NCBI RefSeq assembly: GCF_036195325.1
Contig: NZ_CP108101.1
Coordinates: 4,030,001 to 4,094,000 of the forward strand
Direction of reading: 5' to 3'
Length of the DNA stretch: 64,000 bases
DNA from: Streptomyces sp. NBC_00234
GTDB taxonomy: Bacteria; Actinomycetota; Actinomycetes; Streptomycetales; Streptomycetaceae
Positions within the stretch are counted from its first letter, which is position 1; the number at the start of each line of letters is the position of its first letter. The translations under genes and the position numbers were made by a program. The notes beneath the pieces are model-generated. The model saw only the letters and a program-made list of their open reading frames with translations, was not told the origin of the DNA and ran no database searches. This document shows, in pieces, positions 57,570 to 64,000 of this stretch.

Positions 57570-58337
57570 CTACTCCACAGGCTTCGCGTAGTGGAGATCC
57601 ACTGTGCCCGAGTAGCCGGGAAGAGTCACCCTGTCGTCCTCGTCCACTTTCCAGCCCAGGCCGTACGCCTTCACGTACAGCTGGTAGTTCTGGATCGACG
57701 TGGAGTCGTTGAGCGCCTGCTTGAGCCGGTCCGGGTCCCCGACGGCGGTGACCTTGTACGGCGGCGAGTAGACCCGGCCCTGGAGGATCAGGGTGTTGCC
57801 CACGCAGCGGACGGCGCTCGTGGAGATCAGCCGCTGGTCCATGACCTGGATGCCGCGGGCCCCGCCCTGCCAGAGCGCGTTGACGACGGCCTGCAGGTCC
57901 TGCTGGTGAATGACCAGGTCATTGGGTTGCGGCTCGGGGTATCCGGGGTTGGCCGTGGCGTCGGGAGGGGCGTCGTCGAGCGTGACACTGACAGCACCAC
58001 CGGTGATCTCCGTGGTCCCCGCGGCCTTCTCCAGCGCCTTGAGTTTGGCGTCCTCCGCCTTCGTGCTGCCGTCGTCGCGCTGGGCCAGGGTGTCGATGTC
58101 CTCGCGGAGCGCGGCGGTCGACTCGTTCAGCTCGGCGTTCTTCTGGCTGCGCTGCTGGATGAGGTCGGAGAGCTTCAGCAGCGAGGAGTCGGTGCGGATG
58201 TTGGTGCCCTTGGCCGTGTTGGCACTGGTGACGAAGATCAGTCCCGCCAGGGCGAAAACGGCAGCGGTGAGCCCCCGGACCGGCCATCGGGAGACGTGCC
58301 GGACCGGGCCTTCGGGAGAGTCGGCAGAATTGCTCAA
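57570..58337 (-). CDS. DUF881 family protein, membrane-anchored
   Basis: This 255-residue protein has a cytoplasmic start, one helix (LTAAVFALAGLIFVTSANTA), a coiled coil (about 50-95) and the DUF881 domain with NDLVIHQQDLQAVVNALWQGGARGIQVMDQRL and YSPPYKVTAVGD. DUF881 proteins accompany division or envelope genes in actinobacteria and Firmicutes, function unclear. The start is TTG at 58337, with AAGGG 4 nt before it. First gene of the leftward sortase operon, divergent from crgA. Confidence 0.87.
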   Translation of the reverse strand: MSNSADSPEGPVRHVSRWPVRGLTAAVFALAGLIFVTSANTAKGTNIRTDSSLLKLSDLIQQRSQKNAELNESTAALREDIDTLAQRDDGSTKAEDAKLKALEKAAGTTEITGGAVSVTLDDAPPDATANPGYPEPQPNDLVIHQQDLQAVVNALWQGGARGIQVMDQRLISTSAVRCVGNTLILQGRVYSPPYKVTAVGDPDRLKQALNDSTSIQNYQLYVKAYGLGWKVDEDDRVTLPGYSGTVDLHYAKPVE

Positions 58338-58478
58338 CGTACCCTTATCTCCTTAGGCGCCACGGAAGCACTACGCTAACGGACGCCCGGGGGCGGCATC
58401 ATTCCCCCTCGTGCCCAGCCCCGGCGTCAGCCATAGTTCCCTGCGCGGTCACGCAGCGCATCGACAGGAGAGTTCCTC

Positions 58479-58733
58479 GTGCCGAAGTCACGTATCCGCA
58501 AGAAGGCCGATTTCACGCCCCCTCCGGCGAAGCAGGCAACGAGCATAAAGCTGACCAACCGCAGTTGGGTGGCGCCAGTGATGCTGGCGCTGTTCCTGAT
58601 TGGTCTGGCCTGGATCGTCGTCTTCTACGTGACCGAGGGCGACCTGCCCATCAAGGCACTGGGCAACTGGAACATCGTCGTCGGCTTCGGCTTCATCGCC
58701 GGCGGCTTCGGTGTGTCCACGCAGTGGAAGTAG
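58479..58733 (+). CDS. crgA: Cell division protein CrgA
   Basis: This 84-residue protein has the basic start MPKSRIRKKADF and two transmembrane helices (WVAPVMLALFLIGLAWIVVFYV and WNIVVGFGFIAGGFGVS). CrgA helps control FtsZ and septum placement during sporulation in Streptomyces and interacts with PBPs in mycobacteria. The GTG start follows AGGAGAG. It is monocistronic and followed by an unusual 370-bp intergenic region. Confidence 0.95.
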   Translation: MPKSRIRKKADFTPPPAKQATSIKLTNRSWVAPVMLALFLIGLAWIVVFYVTEGDLPIKALGNWNIVVGFGFIAGGFGVSTQWK

Positions 58734-58775
58734 CCCTACCCGGATCAGCCCCGCTTCCACAAGCCCTGCCCTGAG

Positions 58776-58978
58776 TTACCCACAGAGTTATCCACAGGTG
58801 GGGGAAAAGGTCAGACGATCTGTGGATAACCTTCGTCGAAGTTGACGCCGGTGTGACTACACCCTCCCCCATCGGGGGAGGGTTCGCCCCTTGTCCTGAC
58901 TGGGTAAACCCAGCTCAGCGACAAGGGGCACACCTGTTCCCCACGTGATGCACAACATTCGGCACGCTCTGTGGACAA
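58776..58978. promoter_or_regulatory. DnaA-box cluster in the crgA-rhomboid gap
   Basis: Perfect boxes are TTATCCACA at 58788-58796 (plus), TGTGGATAA at 58821-58829 (minus) and TGTGGACAA at 58970-58978 (minus); TTACCCACA at 58776-58784 is one base off. The first three lie within 54 bp. The gap has no protein-coding gene. Confidence 0.75.
58862..58929. terminator. Two adjacent hairpins, the second unusually long
   Basis: CCCTCCCCC-ATC-GGGGGAGGG (58862-58882) is a perfect 9-bp stem. It is followed by GCCCCTTGTC (58886-58895) pairing with GACAAGGGGC (58920-58929), with CTGGG-TAAA-CCCAG nested inside and CTGA/TCAG between, about 19 paired bases in all. They probably terminate both convergent transcripts, although they lie 130-175 bp from either stop codon. 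Confidence 0.75.
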
Positions 58979-58997
58979 CTCGGAGCCCGAAGGGCAG

Positions 58998-59107
58998 ATT
59001 CCGCTCGGATTGCGCCCATGAACCGCCCCCGAACCGCCCCGGAACCGCCCTGGGGACGCCTTGGGGACGCTCAGAATCCGCCCCGGGACCGTTCAGAAAC
59101 CGCTCAG
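58998..59107. repeat. Ten 11-bp phased degenerate repeats
   Basis: Ten head-to-tail 11-bp units start at 58998 and then every 11 bp. The best units are GAACCGCCCCC, GAACCGCCCCG and GAACCGCCCTG (59020, 59031, 59042); every unit has CG at positions 5-6 and most have CGCYC at 5-9. The last unit (AAACCGCTCAG) reaches into the rhomboid stop codon. The period is not a multiple of three, so it is not a coding repeat. Confidence 0.75.
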
Positions 59108-59994
59108 GTGAGCGCTGCGGTCCGGGCGAGGACGATGCCGACGACCACGAGCAGGACCAGTGCACAGGTCCCGAACTGCACCAGGTTCCGGCGCTCGCGC
59201 GGCGCGTGCACCATGCCGATCGCGATCAGGACACCCGCGATCAGACCGCCGACATGGGCTTCCCAGGCGATGCCGCCCCAGGTGAAGGTGAAGAGCAGGT
59301 TCAGCGCCAGGAGCACGAGGACCGGCCGCAGGTCGTAGTTCATCCGGCGCATCAGGACGACCGTGGCACCCAGCAGACCGAAGATCGCACCCGAAGCACC
59401 CAGGGAGCCCTGCTGGGGCGAGGCGATCAGGTAGGTGAGGGCGCTGCCCGCCAGCCCCGAGAGCAGATAGAGCGTGAGATAGCGGACGCGCCCCAGAGCC
59501 GCTTCCAGCGGTCCGCCCAGCCACCACAGCCCCAGCATGTTGAACGCGATGTGCCACACCTCCTGGTGCAGGAACGTCGAGGTCAGCAGTCGGTACCACT
59601 GCCCCTCGGCGACCCCTTCCAGCCCGTCGGAGGTGTACGCCCGGCCGAACAGCAGCAGATCGTCCAGCAGCCACGACCGGGCCCAGGCCGCGACGAAGAC
59701 CGCGATGTTGAGGGCGAGCAGGATCTTGGTGATCAGCCGGGGGTCCGAGGCCACCGTGCCGCCGGCGAGCGTACGAGGCTGGTTCGCGGCCGGGTGGTGT
59801 CCGGTTCCGGAGCCCTCACGGACGCAGTTCGGGCACTGGAAGCCGACGGACGCGTCGACCATGCACTCGGTGCAGATCGGCCGCTCGCACCGGGTGCAGC
59901 GGATACCCGTGGCGCGGTCCGGGTGGCGGTAACAGGTGGGAGTGCCGCCGGGGATCGCGGACGGATCCTGGCCTGCTGGCGGCTGCTGGTCCAT
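59104..59994 (-). CDS. Rhomboid-family intramembrane serine protease with N-terminal zinc-binding motif
   Basis: This 296-residue protease has a zinc-binding N-terminus (CYRHPDRATGIRCTRCERPIC, CPNCVREG) of B-box type, then six to seven helices with the catalytic serine in LGASGAIFG and histidine in WEAHVGGLIAG. The helix preceding the loop has FLHQEVWHIAFNMLGLWWLG, the HxxxN oxyanion motif. It cleaves substrates within the membrane; none is known here. It lies 137 bp downstream of the cyclophilin gene. Confidence 0.93.
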   Translation of the reverse strand: MDQQPPAGQDPSAIPGGTPTCYRHPDRATGIRCTRCERPICTECMVDASVGFQCPNCVREGSGTGHHPAANQPRTLAGGTVASDPRLITKILLALNIAVFVAAWARSWLLDDLLLFGRAYTSDGLEGVAEGQWYRLLTSTFLHQEVWHIAFNMLGLWWLGGPLEAALGRVRYLTLYLLSGLAGSALTYLIASPQQGSLGASGAIFGLLGATVVLMRRMNYDLRPVLVLLALNLLFTFTWGGIAWEAHVGGLIAGVLIAIGMVHAPRERRNLVQFGTCALVLLVVVGIVLARTAALT

Positions 59995-60044
59995 CGGTCC
60001 TCGCCCTCGGTCGGTCCTGGTCCTGATCGCGACGGACAGGCCGA

Positions 60045-60087
60045 CGCCCTGCTCGTCCGCTATGTAACAGTACGGACGAGCAGGGCG
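60045..60087. terminator. Perfect hairpin terminator between cyclophilin and rhomboid genes
   Basis: CGCCCTGCTCGTCCG and CGGACGAGCAGGGCG form a 15-bp perfect stem with a 13-nt AT-rich loop, 44 bp past the cyclophilin stop on the minus strand. No T-tract. Confidence 0.8.
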
Positions 60088-60131
60088 GTTGGTTCCCCGT
60101 GCGCCGGGGACCGGTCAGCGGGGAGACGGAT

Positions 60132-60659
60132 TCAGCGGGTCTCGATGACGACGGACTCGATCACCACGTCCTGGAGCGGGCGGTCGGTACGCGGGTTGGT
60201 CGGCGCCGCGGCGATGGCGTCCACGACCTTCTTCCCGGCCTCGTCGGCGACCTCACCGAAGATGGTGTGCTTGCCCGTCAGCCACGCGGTGGGAGACACG
60301 GTCAGGAAGAACTGCGAGCCGTTGGTGCCCGGGCCCGCGTTGGCCATGGCCAGCAGGTAGGGCTTGTTGAAGCTGAGGTCCGGGTGGAACTCGTCGCGGA
60401 ACTCGTACCCTGGGCCGCCCGTGCCGTTCCCCAGCGGGTCGCCGCCCTGAATCATGAAGCCGCTGATGACCCGGTGGAAGACGGTGCCGTCGTACAGCTT
60501 GTCCGTGGACTTCTGCCCGGTCGCGGGGTGGGTCCACTCCCGCTCGCCCTGGGCGAGCTCGACGAAGTTCTTGACCGTTTTGGGCGCGTGGTTCGGCAGG
60601 AGCCGGATCTCGATGTCGCCTTGGTTGGTCTTCAAGGTGGCGTAAAGCTGCTCGGCCAC
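60132..60659 (-). CDS. Cyclophilin-type peptidyl-prolyl cis-trans isomerase
   Basis: This 175-residue cytoplasmic isomerase has YDGTVFHRVISGFMIQGGDP, GYEFRDEFHPDL, LAMANAGPGTNGSQFFLTV and the tryptophan-bearing TAWLTGKHTIFGEV, all cyclophilin hallmarks. It accelerates proline isomerisation in protein folding. GGAAGG lies 7 nt before the GTG at 60659; an upstream in-frame start would add eight residues. Confidence 0.94.
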   Translation of the reverse strand: MAEQLYATLKTNQGDIEIRLLPNHAPKTVKNFVELAQGEREWTHPATGQKSTDKLYDGTVFHRVISGFMIQGGDPLGNGTGGPGYEFRDEFHPDLSFNKPYLLAMANAGPGTNGSQFFLTVSPTAWLTGKHTIFGEVADEAGKKVVDAIAAAPTNPRTDRPLQDVVIESVVIETR

Positions 60660-60989
60660 AATCTGCCTTCCGTAAGTCCTCAACTACGTTCACCGATCCT
60701 CGCACGGAGGACCCTCCACGACATCCGGCCGCCGGGGGCCGAACTCCGCGCCGACCCCCGCTCCTTCCGCCCGCTGCGGGGATTAATGCGGCCAAGTGCG
60801 CGACGATGCGGCGCGCCCCGGCCCGAACCATGGCATTGTCGGCGCCACGCTCCCCTTGCACCGCAATGTCCAGAGAAGCGATTCATGACCCGGATGCCCG
60901 CCCCGCATGCCGCGCGGGGCACCGGCGGGCATGATTTCGAATTGGGTGGAAAGGCGGAGTACCTACCCGCCACCAAGGAGGAGGATCCC
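60660..60989. promoter_or_regulatory. Divergent promoter region between cyclophilin and DUF5324 genes
   Basis: These 330 bp hold no confident gene. TGCCCGCC (60895-60902) pairs with GGCGGGCA (60924-60931), with an inner CCGC/GCGG pairing, a hairpin in the probable leader of the rightward gene. An ATG at 60885 is in frame with the DUF5324 gene and would add 35 residues, but it lacks a ribosome-binding site. Promoter boxes are not clear. Confidence 0.4.
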
Positions 60990-61709
60990 GTGACCCGCAT
61001 CGACAGCGTGCGCGCCGCAACCGACTCGGCGAAGGAGAGCGCGCAGCACGCCGCGGAAGTGGTGGCGCCCTATGCCGACACGGCCAAGGAACAGGCGGCG
61101 CACTACGCACACGAGGCCCGTGTGCTGATCGCACCCAAGGTGTCCAAGGCAGCCCAGCAGGCTCGTGTCCAGTACGTGGCACACCTGGCACCGCATATCG
61201 AACAGGCGCGTACGCATGTGCCGCCCAAGGTGGACGAGGCCGCGCACCGCGCCGCGGTCCGGACGCGCCGCGCCGCAAGGAGCGCCGCGGACTACACCGT
61301 GCCGCGCGTCGAACACGCGGTGTCCGTCGCACAGCCGGTGGCCGAGGAGGTCACCGCCCGCAGTGCGGCCGCGCTGGCGGCACTGCGCGGCCAGGTGACG
61401 CCCAAGGAGATCCGCAAGCTGGTCAGGAAGCACGAGCGGCGGGCCAAGGCCGGCCGACTGGCCAAGGGACTCGCCGTTCTGGGCATCGTGGCCGGTGGCG
61501 CCTACTTCGCCTGGAGGTGGTGGGACAAGCAGGCCAACCCGGACTGGCTCGTCGAACCGCCCGCCCCCACGGAGGTGTCGGACGACCGCGCACCGCTGAC
61601 CTCGGTCGACGGTAGCGGGCAGACGGTACTCGACCCGGAAGTCCAGGCCAAGCAGTCCGATGCCGAAGCGAACGGCGTGGACGGCACCGACCGCGACGAC
61701 CGCCCCTGA
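60990..61709 (+). CDS. DUF5324 family Ala-rich membrane protein
   Basis: This 239-residue protein begins VTRIDSVRAATDSAKESAQH and continues with amphipathic Ala/Lys/Val helices in which segments such as HVPPKVDEAAHRAAV and TVPRVEHAVSVAQPV recur, suggesting helical repeats or a coiled coil. One hydrophobic helix (LAVLGIVAGGAYFAWRWW) near residue 175 precedes an acidic tail. AAGGAGGAGG sits 7 nt before the GTG. Function unknown; it resembles apolipoprotein-like or YtxH-type proteins in composition only. Confidence 0.8.
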   Translation: MTRIDSVRAATDSAKESAQHAAEVVAPYADTAKEQAAHYAHEARVLIAPKVSKAAQQARVQYVAHLAPHIEQARTHVPPKVDEAAHRAAVRTRRAARSAADYTVPRVEHAVSVAQPVAEEVTARSAAALAALRGQVTPKEIRKLVRKHERRAKAGRLAKGLAVLGIVAGGAYFAWRWWDKQANPDWLVEPPAPTEVSDDRAPLTSVDGSGQTVLDPEVQAKQSDAEANGVDGTDRDDRP

Positions 61710-61742
61710 TCTGCCGGACCCGCGCAGCACCCCCGGGAACGA

Positions 61743-61781
61743 GAGGGGCGCCGGATGACCTCATGGTCTCCGGCGCCCCTC
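61743..61781. terminator. Terminator after the DUF5324 gene
   Basis: GAGGGGCGCCGG pairs perfectly with CCGGCGCCCCTC (12 bp, 15-nt loop) and is followed by TTCCCTCTT on the plus strand. Confidence 0.85.
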
Positions 61782-61942
61782 TTCCCTCTTCTGCGCTTCC
61801 GCTCCCGAACCGCCTCGAAGGACGCCGGACACATCGTCCACACCCGCGAACACACGGACCGGCTCGTTGTCACGGTGCAGGCAGGCCCGGCTCTCCGCGT
61901 ACCGCACCGGACCGACGCTCCACCCCACGCGAGGCACGGCGC

Positions 61943-61985
61943 AAAAAATGCCCCCTGATCTGCGTTTCCGCAGATCAGGGGGCAT
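61943..61985 (-). terminator. Intrinsic terminator of the tRNA-Ala transcript
   Basis: Reading the minus strand, ATGCCCCCTGATCTGCG pairs perfectly with CGCAGATCAGGGGGCAT over a 4-nt GAAA loop and is followed by a run of five further Ts. It lies 8 nt past the tRNA 3' end. This is the best intrinsic terminator in the window. Confidence 0.95.
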
Positions 61986-61992
61986 CTTGCTG

Positions 61993-62065
61993 TGGAGCCT
62001 AGGAGATTCGAACTCCTGACATCTGCCTTGCAAAGGCAGCGCTCTACCAACTGAGCTAAGGCCCC
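61993..62065 (-). tRNA. tRNA-Ala (anticodon TGC)
   Basis: The minus strand gives a 73-nt class I tRNA: acceptor GGGGCCT/AGGCTCC (one G-T pair), D-arm GCTCAGTTGGTAGAGC, anticodon arm CTGCC-TTTGCAA-GGCAG with anticodon TGC, and T-arm AGGAGTTCGAATCTCCT. CCA is not encoded. The weak G-T pair in the acceptor stem fits the alanine identity element. Confidence 0.97.
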
Positions 62066-62236
62066 GAAAAAGTGGACAGCACCGAACACGTCCGTGTCGC
62101 GGCGACCGTCGCAGACCAGAGTACCGGGTGTCCCCCTGAATCCTGCAAAAGGATTGGGACTCCCGGTCGGCAACCACTCTCCGTAAGATGCTCGACGAGG
62201 TTCGCAGCAGCGAAGCCGCAGCGAAGGGGAGACGCA

Positions 62237-62785
62237 ATGGACGCAGCGCAGCAAGAGGCGACGGCGAGAGCCAGAGAGCTTCAGCGCAGTTGGTACGGAG
62301 AGCCGCTGGGGGCGCTCTTCCGCCGGCTGATCGATGATCTCGGCCTCAACCAGGCCAGGCTCGCCGCGGTGCTCGGGCTGTCGGCTCCCATGCTCTCCCA
62401 GCTGATGAGCGGCCAGCGCGCCAAGATCGGCAACCCCGCGGTCGTACAGCGCGTCCAGGCGCTTCAGGAACTGGCCAGCCAGGTCGCGGACGGCAGTGTC
62501 AGTGCGGGAGAGGCGACCGACCGGATGGAAGAGATCAAGAAGTCCCAGGGCGGGTCGGTCCTGACCTCCACCGGCCAGACCTCGACCACGGGCGGAGCCC
62601 CCACCGTCAGGCGCGTCGTACGCGAGATCCAGTCGCTTCTGCGGTCGGTCGCCGCGGCCGGAGACATCATCGATGCCGCGGACTCCCTCGCACCGACCCA
62701 CCCGGAACTGGCAGAGTTCCTCAAGGTGTACGGCGCCGGGCGCACCGCGGACGCGGTGGCGCACTACGAAGGACACCAGAGCTAA
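62237..62785 (+). CDS. HTH DNA-binding protein (XRE-like)
   Basis: This 182-residue protein has an HTH at about residues 25-65 (LIDDLGLNQARLAAVLGLSA, then PMLSQLMSGQRAKIGNP) of lambda-repressor type. A Ser/Thr/Gly linker and a C-terminal helical domain follow (VRRVVREIQSLLRSVAAAGD, AEFLKVYGAGRTADAVAHY). AAGGGGAG precedes the ATG. It lies 72 bp upstream of a Ser/Thr kinase gene, probably cotranscribed, so it may be its substrate or effector. Confidence 0.85.
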   Translation: MDAAQQEATARARELQRSWYGEPLGALFRRLIDDLGLNQARLAAVLGLSAPMLSQLMSGQRAKIGNPAVVQRVQALQELASQVADGSVSAGEATDRMEEIKKSQGGSVLTSTGQTSTTGGAPTVRRVVREIQSLLRSVAAAGDIIDAADSLAPTHPELAEFLKVYGAGRTADAVAHYEGHQS

Positions 62786-62857
62786 GCACCTGGGCCGGGA
62801 CGCAGCTCCCGGAATCCGGGCACGAGCCGAAACAGAACTGGGAGCGGACGCAGCGCA

Positions 62858-64000
62858 ATGGGTGAGGTCTTCGCTGGTCGGTACGAACTGATCGATCCGA
62901 TCGGACGCGGTGGGGTCGGTGCCGTCTGGCGTGCCTGGGATCACCGCCGCCGACGCTATGTGGCGGCCAAGGTCCTTCAGCAGAGCGATGCCCATACGCT
63001 GCTGCGCTTCGTACGCGAGCAGGCACTGCGGATCGAGCATCCCCATGTGCTGGCCCCGGCCAGCTGGGCCGCCGACGACGACAAGGTCCTGTTCACCATG
63101 GATCTGGTCAGCGGCGGCTCGCTGGCCCATGTCATCGGTGACTACGGCCCGTTGCCCCCGCGCTTCGTCTGCATGCTCCTCGATCAGCTGCTGTCCGGAC
63201 TGTCGACGGTGCACGCGGAAGGCGTCGTGCACCGCGACATCAAGCCGGCCAACATCCTCATGGAGGCCACCGGGACGGGCAGGCCGCATCTGCGCCTCTC
63301 CGACTTCGGCATCTCGATGCGCAAGGGCGAGCCCCGCCTCACCGAGACCAACTACGTGGTGGGCACTCCCGGTTACTTCGCACCCGAGCAAATGATGGGC
63401 GCCGAGCCCGACTTCCCCGCCGACCTCTTCGCGGTCGGTCTCGTCGCGCTCTATCTGCTCCAGGGCAAGAAGCCCGATTCCCAGGCCCTCGTCGAGCACT
63501 TCGCCTCGTACGGCACGCCGAGCGCCCCGCAGGGAATCCCCGAACCGCTGTGGCAGGTCCTGGCCGGTTTGCTGCAACCCGACCCGCAGGCCCGCTTCCG
63601 GACGGCCACGGGCGCACGCAAGGCCCTCACCGCCGCGGCGGAGATGCTGCCCGATCCGGCCGAGGGAGAGGAGCCGGTGGAGGTCTTCGACCAGATCGGG
63701 CCGCTGCCGGCCGGATTCGGCCCCGCAGGACCCCTCACCGGCCGTCAGACGCCCGAGCAGGCTCCCCTCCAGCCCGGAACCCAGCACCACGCTGCGCAGA
63801 ACCCTCAGCAGGACGCACAGACCCCCCAGCACTCCACCCAGCAGCCCTACACACAGCAGCCGTACACCCCGCCGTCCGGGCTGCCCGCGCCGATCCCCGC
63901 ACCGGCGCCCTCGCCGATGTCGGAGACGGGCAGCTTCCACCTCGCGCCGCCTCCCCAGGCCGCGACACCACCCCACGCGGCTCAGCCGGCCACTCCTCAC
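62858..64000 (+). CDS. Ser/Thr protein kinase, N-terminal part (runs off window edge)
   Basis: The visible 381 residues contain a complete Hanks-type kinase domain (glycine loop GRGGVGAVW, K38, HRDIKPANIL, SDFGIS, NYVVGTPGYFAPEQ) up to about residue 270, then a Pro/Gln-rich linker with repeated QQPYTQQPYTPP. The C-terminus, presumably membrane helix and ectodomain, is outside the window. The P-loop GRGGVGAVW and shorter C-lobe differ from the three PknB-like kinases in this window, so it is a separate lineage. Confidence 0.92.
   Translation, partial: MGEVFAGRYELIDPIGRGGVGAVWRAWDHRRRRYVAAKVLQQSDAHTLLRFVREQALRIEHPHVLAPASWAADDDKVLFTMDLVSGGSLAHVIGDYGPLPPRFVCMLLDQLLSGLSTVHAEGVVHRDIKPANILMEATGTGRPHLRLSDFGISMRKGEPRLTETNYVVGTPGYFAPEQMMGAEPDFPADLFAVGLVALYLLQGKKPDSQALVEHFASYGTPSAPQGIPEPLWQVLAGLLQPDPQARFRTATGARKALTAAAEMLPDPAEGEEPVEVFDQIGPLPAGFGPAGPLTGRQTPEQAPLQPGTQHHAAQNPQQDAQTPQHSTQQPYTQQPYTPPSGLPAPIPAPAPSPMSETGSFHLAPPPQAATPPHAAQPATPH

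Noticed and set aside
58945..60360. A plus-strand open frame through the 11-bp repeats and the rhomboid gene
   Set aside because: Antisense to rhomboid and cyclophilin; the 11-bp period shifts frame each unit, so it cannot be a protein repeat.
60885..60989. N-terminal extension of the DUF5324 protein from an ATG at 60885
   Set aside because: There is no ribosome-binding site at 60885, the residues are unlike the rest, and a near-perfect site precedes GTG 60990.

Overview
The window is high-GC actinobacterial DNA and almost certainly comes from a Streptomyces chromosome close to the replication origin. The evidence is two perfect ParB (parS) sites of the Streptomyces type, many perfect DnaA boxes in intergenic gaps, a CrgA homologue, class E sortases, a K15-type DD-transpeptidase, and the fhaA-fhaB-pstP-rodA-pbpA-pknB cluster. 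From memory, the gene order matches the SCO3810s-SCO3860s region of S. coelicolor. I see no insertion sequence, prophage or CRISPR array; this looks like core chromosome.

Layout. 1-3.6 kb: an MFS transporter (cut by the window edge) coupled to a GntR/FCD regulator, then two tandem K15-type DD-transpeptidases. 3.7-7.2 kb: first branched-chain 2-oxoacid dehydrogenase operon (bkdABC), divergent from an orphan NarL-type response regulator, a flavin split-barrel protein and an APH-fold kinase. 9.9-13.4 kb: two divergent membrane Ser/Thr kinases. 13.5-19.4 kb: a Ser/Pro-rich surface protein, a PadR-ABC transporter module with a probable leaderless, self-controlled promoter, and the proteasome activator Bpa. 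19.5-24.3 kb: quinone oxidoreductase, then a coupled mobA-moeA-K+ channel operon with a parS site across the moeA/channel junction. 24.4-28.7 kb: second dehydrogenase operon (bkdFGH) divergent from its Lrp-type regulator.

28.7-39.2 kb is a phenylacetate catabolic island: a TetR regulator (PaaR-like), paaN, and the paaABCDE epoxidase operon, with an SpoU methyltransferase/HTTM/DUF5819 operon between them and an acyl-CoA dehydrogenase after them. Three copies of one palindrome link paaN, paaA and the bkdF/bkdR gap. 39.2-45.4 kb: rhodanese, J-domain protein, DUF2252 protein, a membrane protein divergent from a MarR regulator, HxlR divergent from an azoreductase, parS and tRNA-Leu(CAG).

45.7-53.8 kb holds the cell-envelope signalling operon: two FHA proteins, PP2C phosphatase, SEDS glycosyltransferase, class B PBP and the four-PASTA kinase PknB. 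53.9-58.3 kb is a leftward operon of three class E sortases, a TrpG/PabA-type amidotransferase, a small membrane protein and a DUF881 protein, followed by divergent crgA. The 370-bp crgA-rhomboid gap is unusually structured: a DnaA-box cluster, two strong hairpins and ten 11-bp phased degenerate repeats. The window ends with rhomboid protease, cyclophilin, a DUF5324 protein, tRNA-Ala(TGC), an HTH protein and the start of a fourth Ser/Thr kinase.

Starts were chosen from Shine-Dalgarno spacing and from the many 4-bp ATGA/GTGA overlaps. All family assignments come from reading motifs; no search was run.
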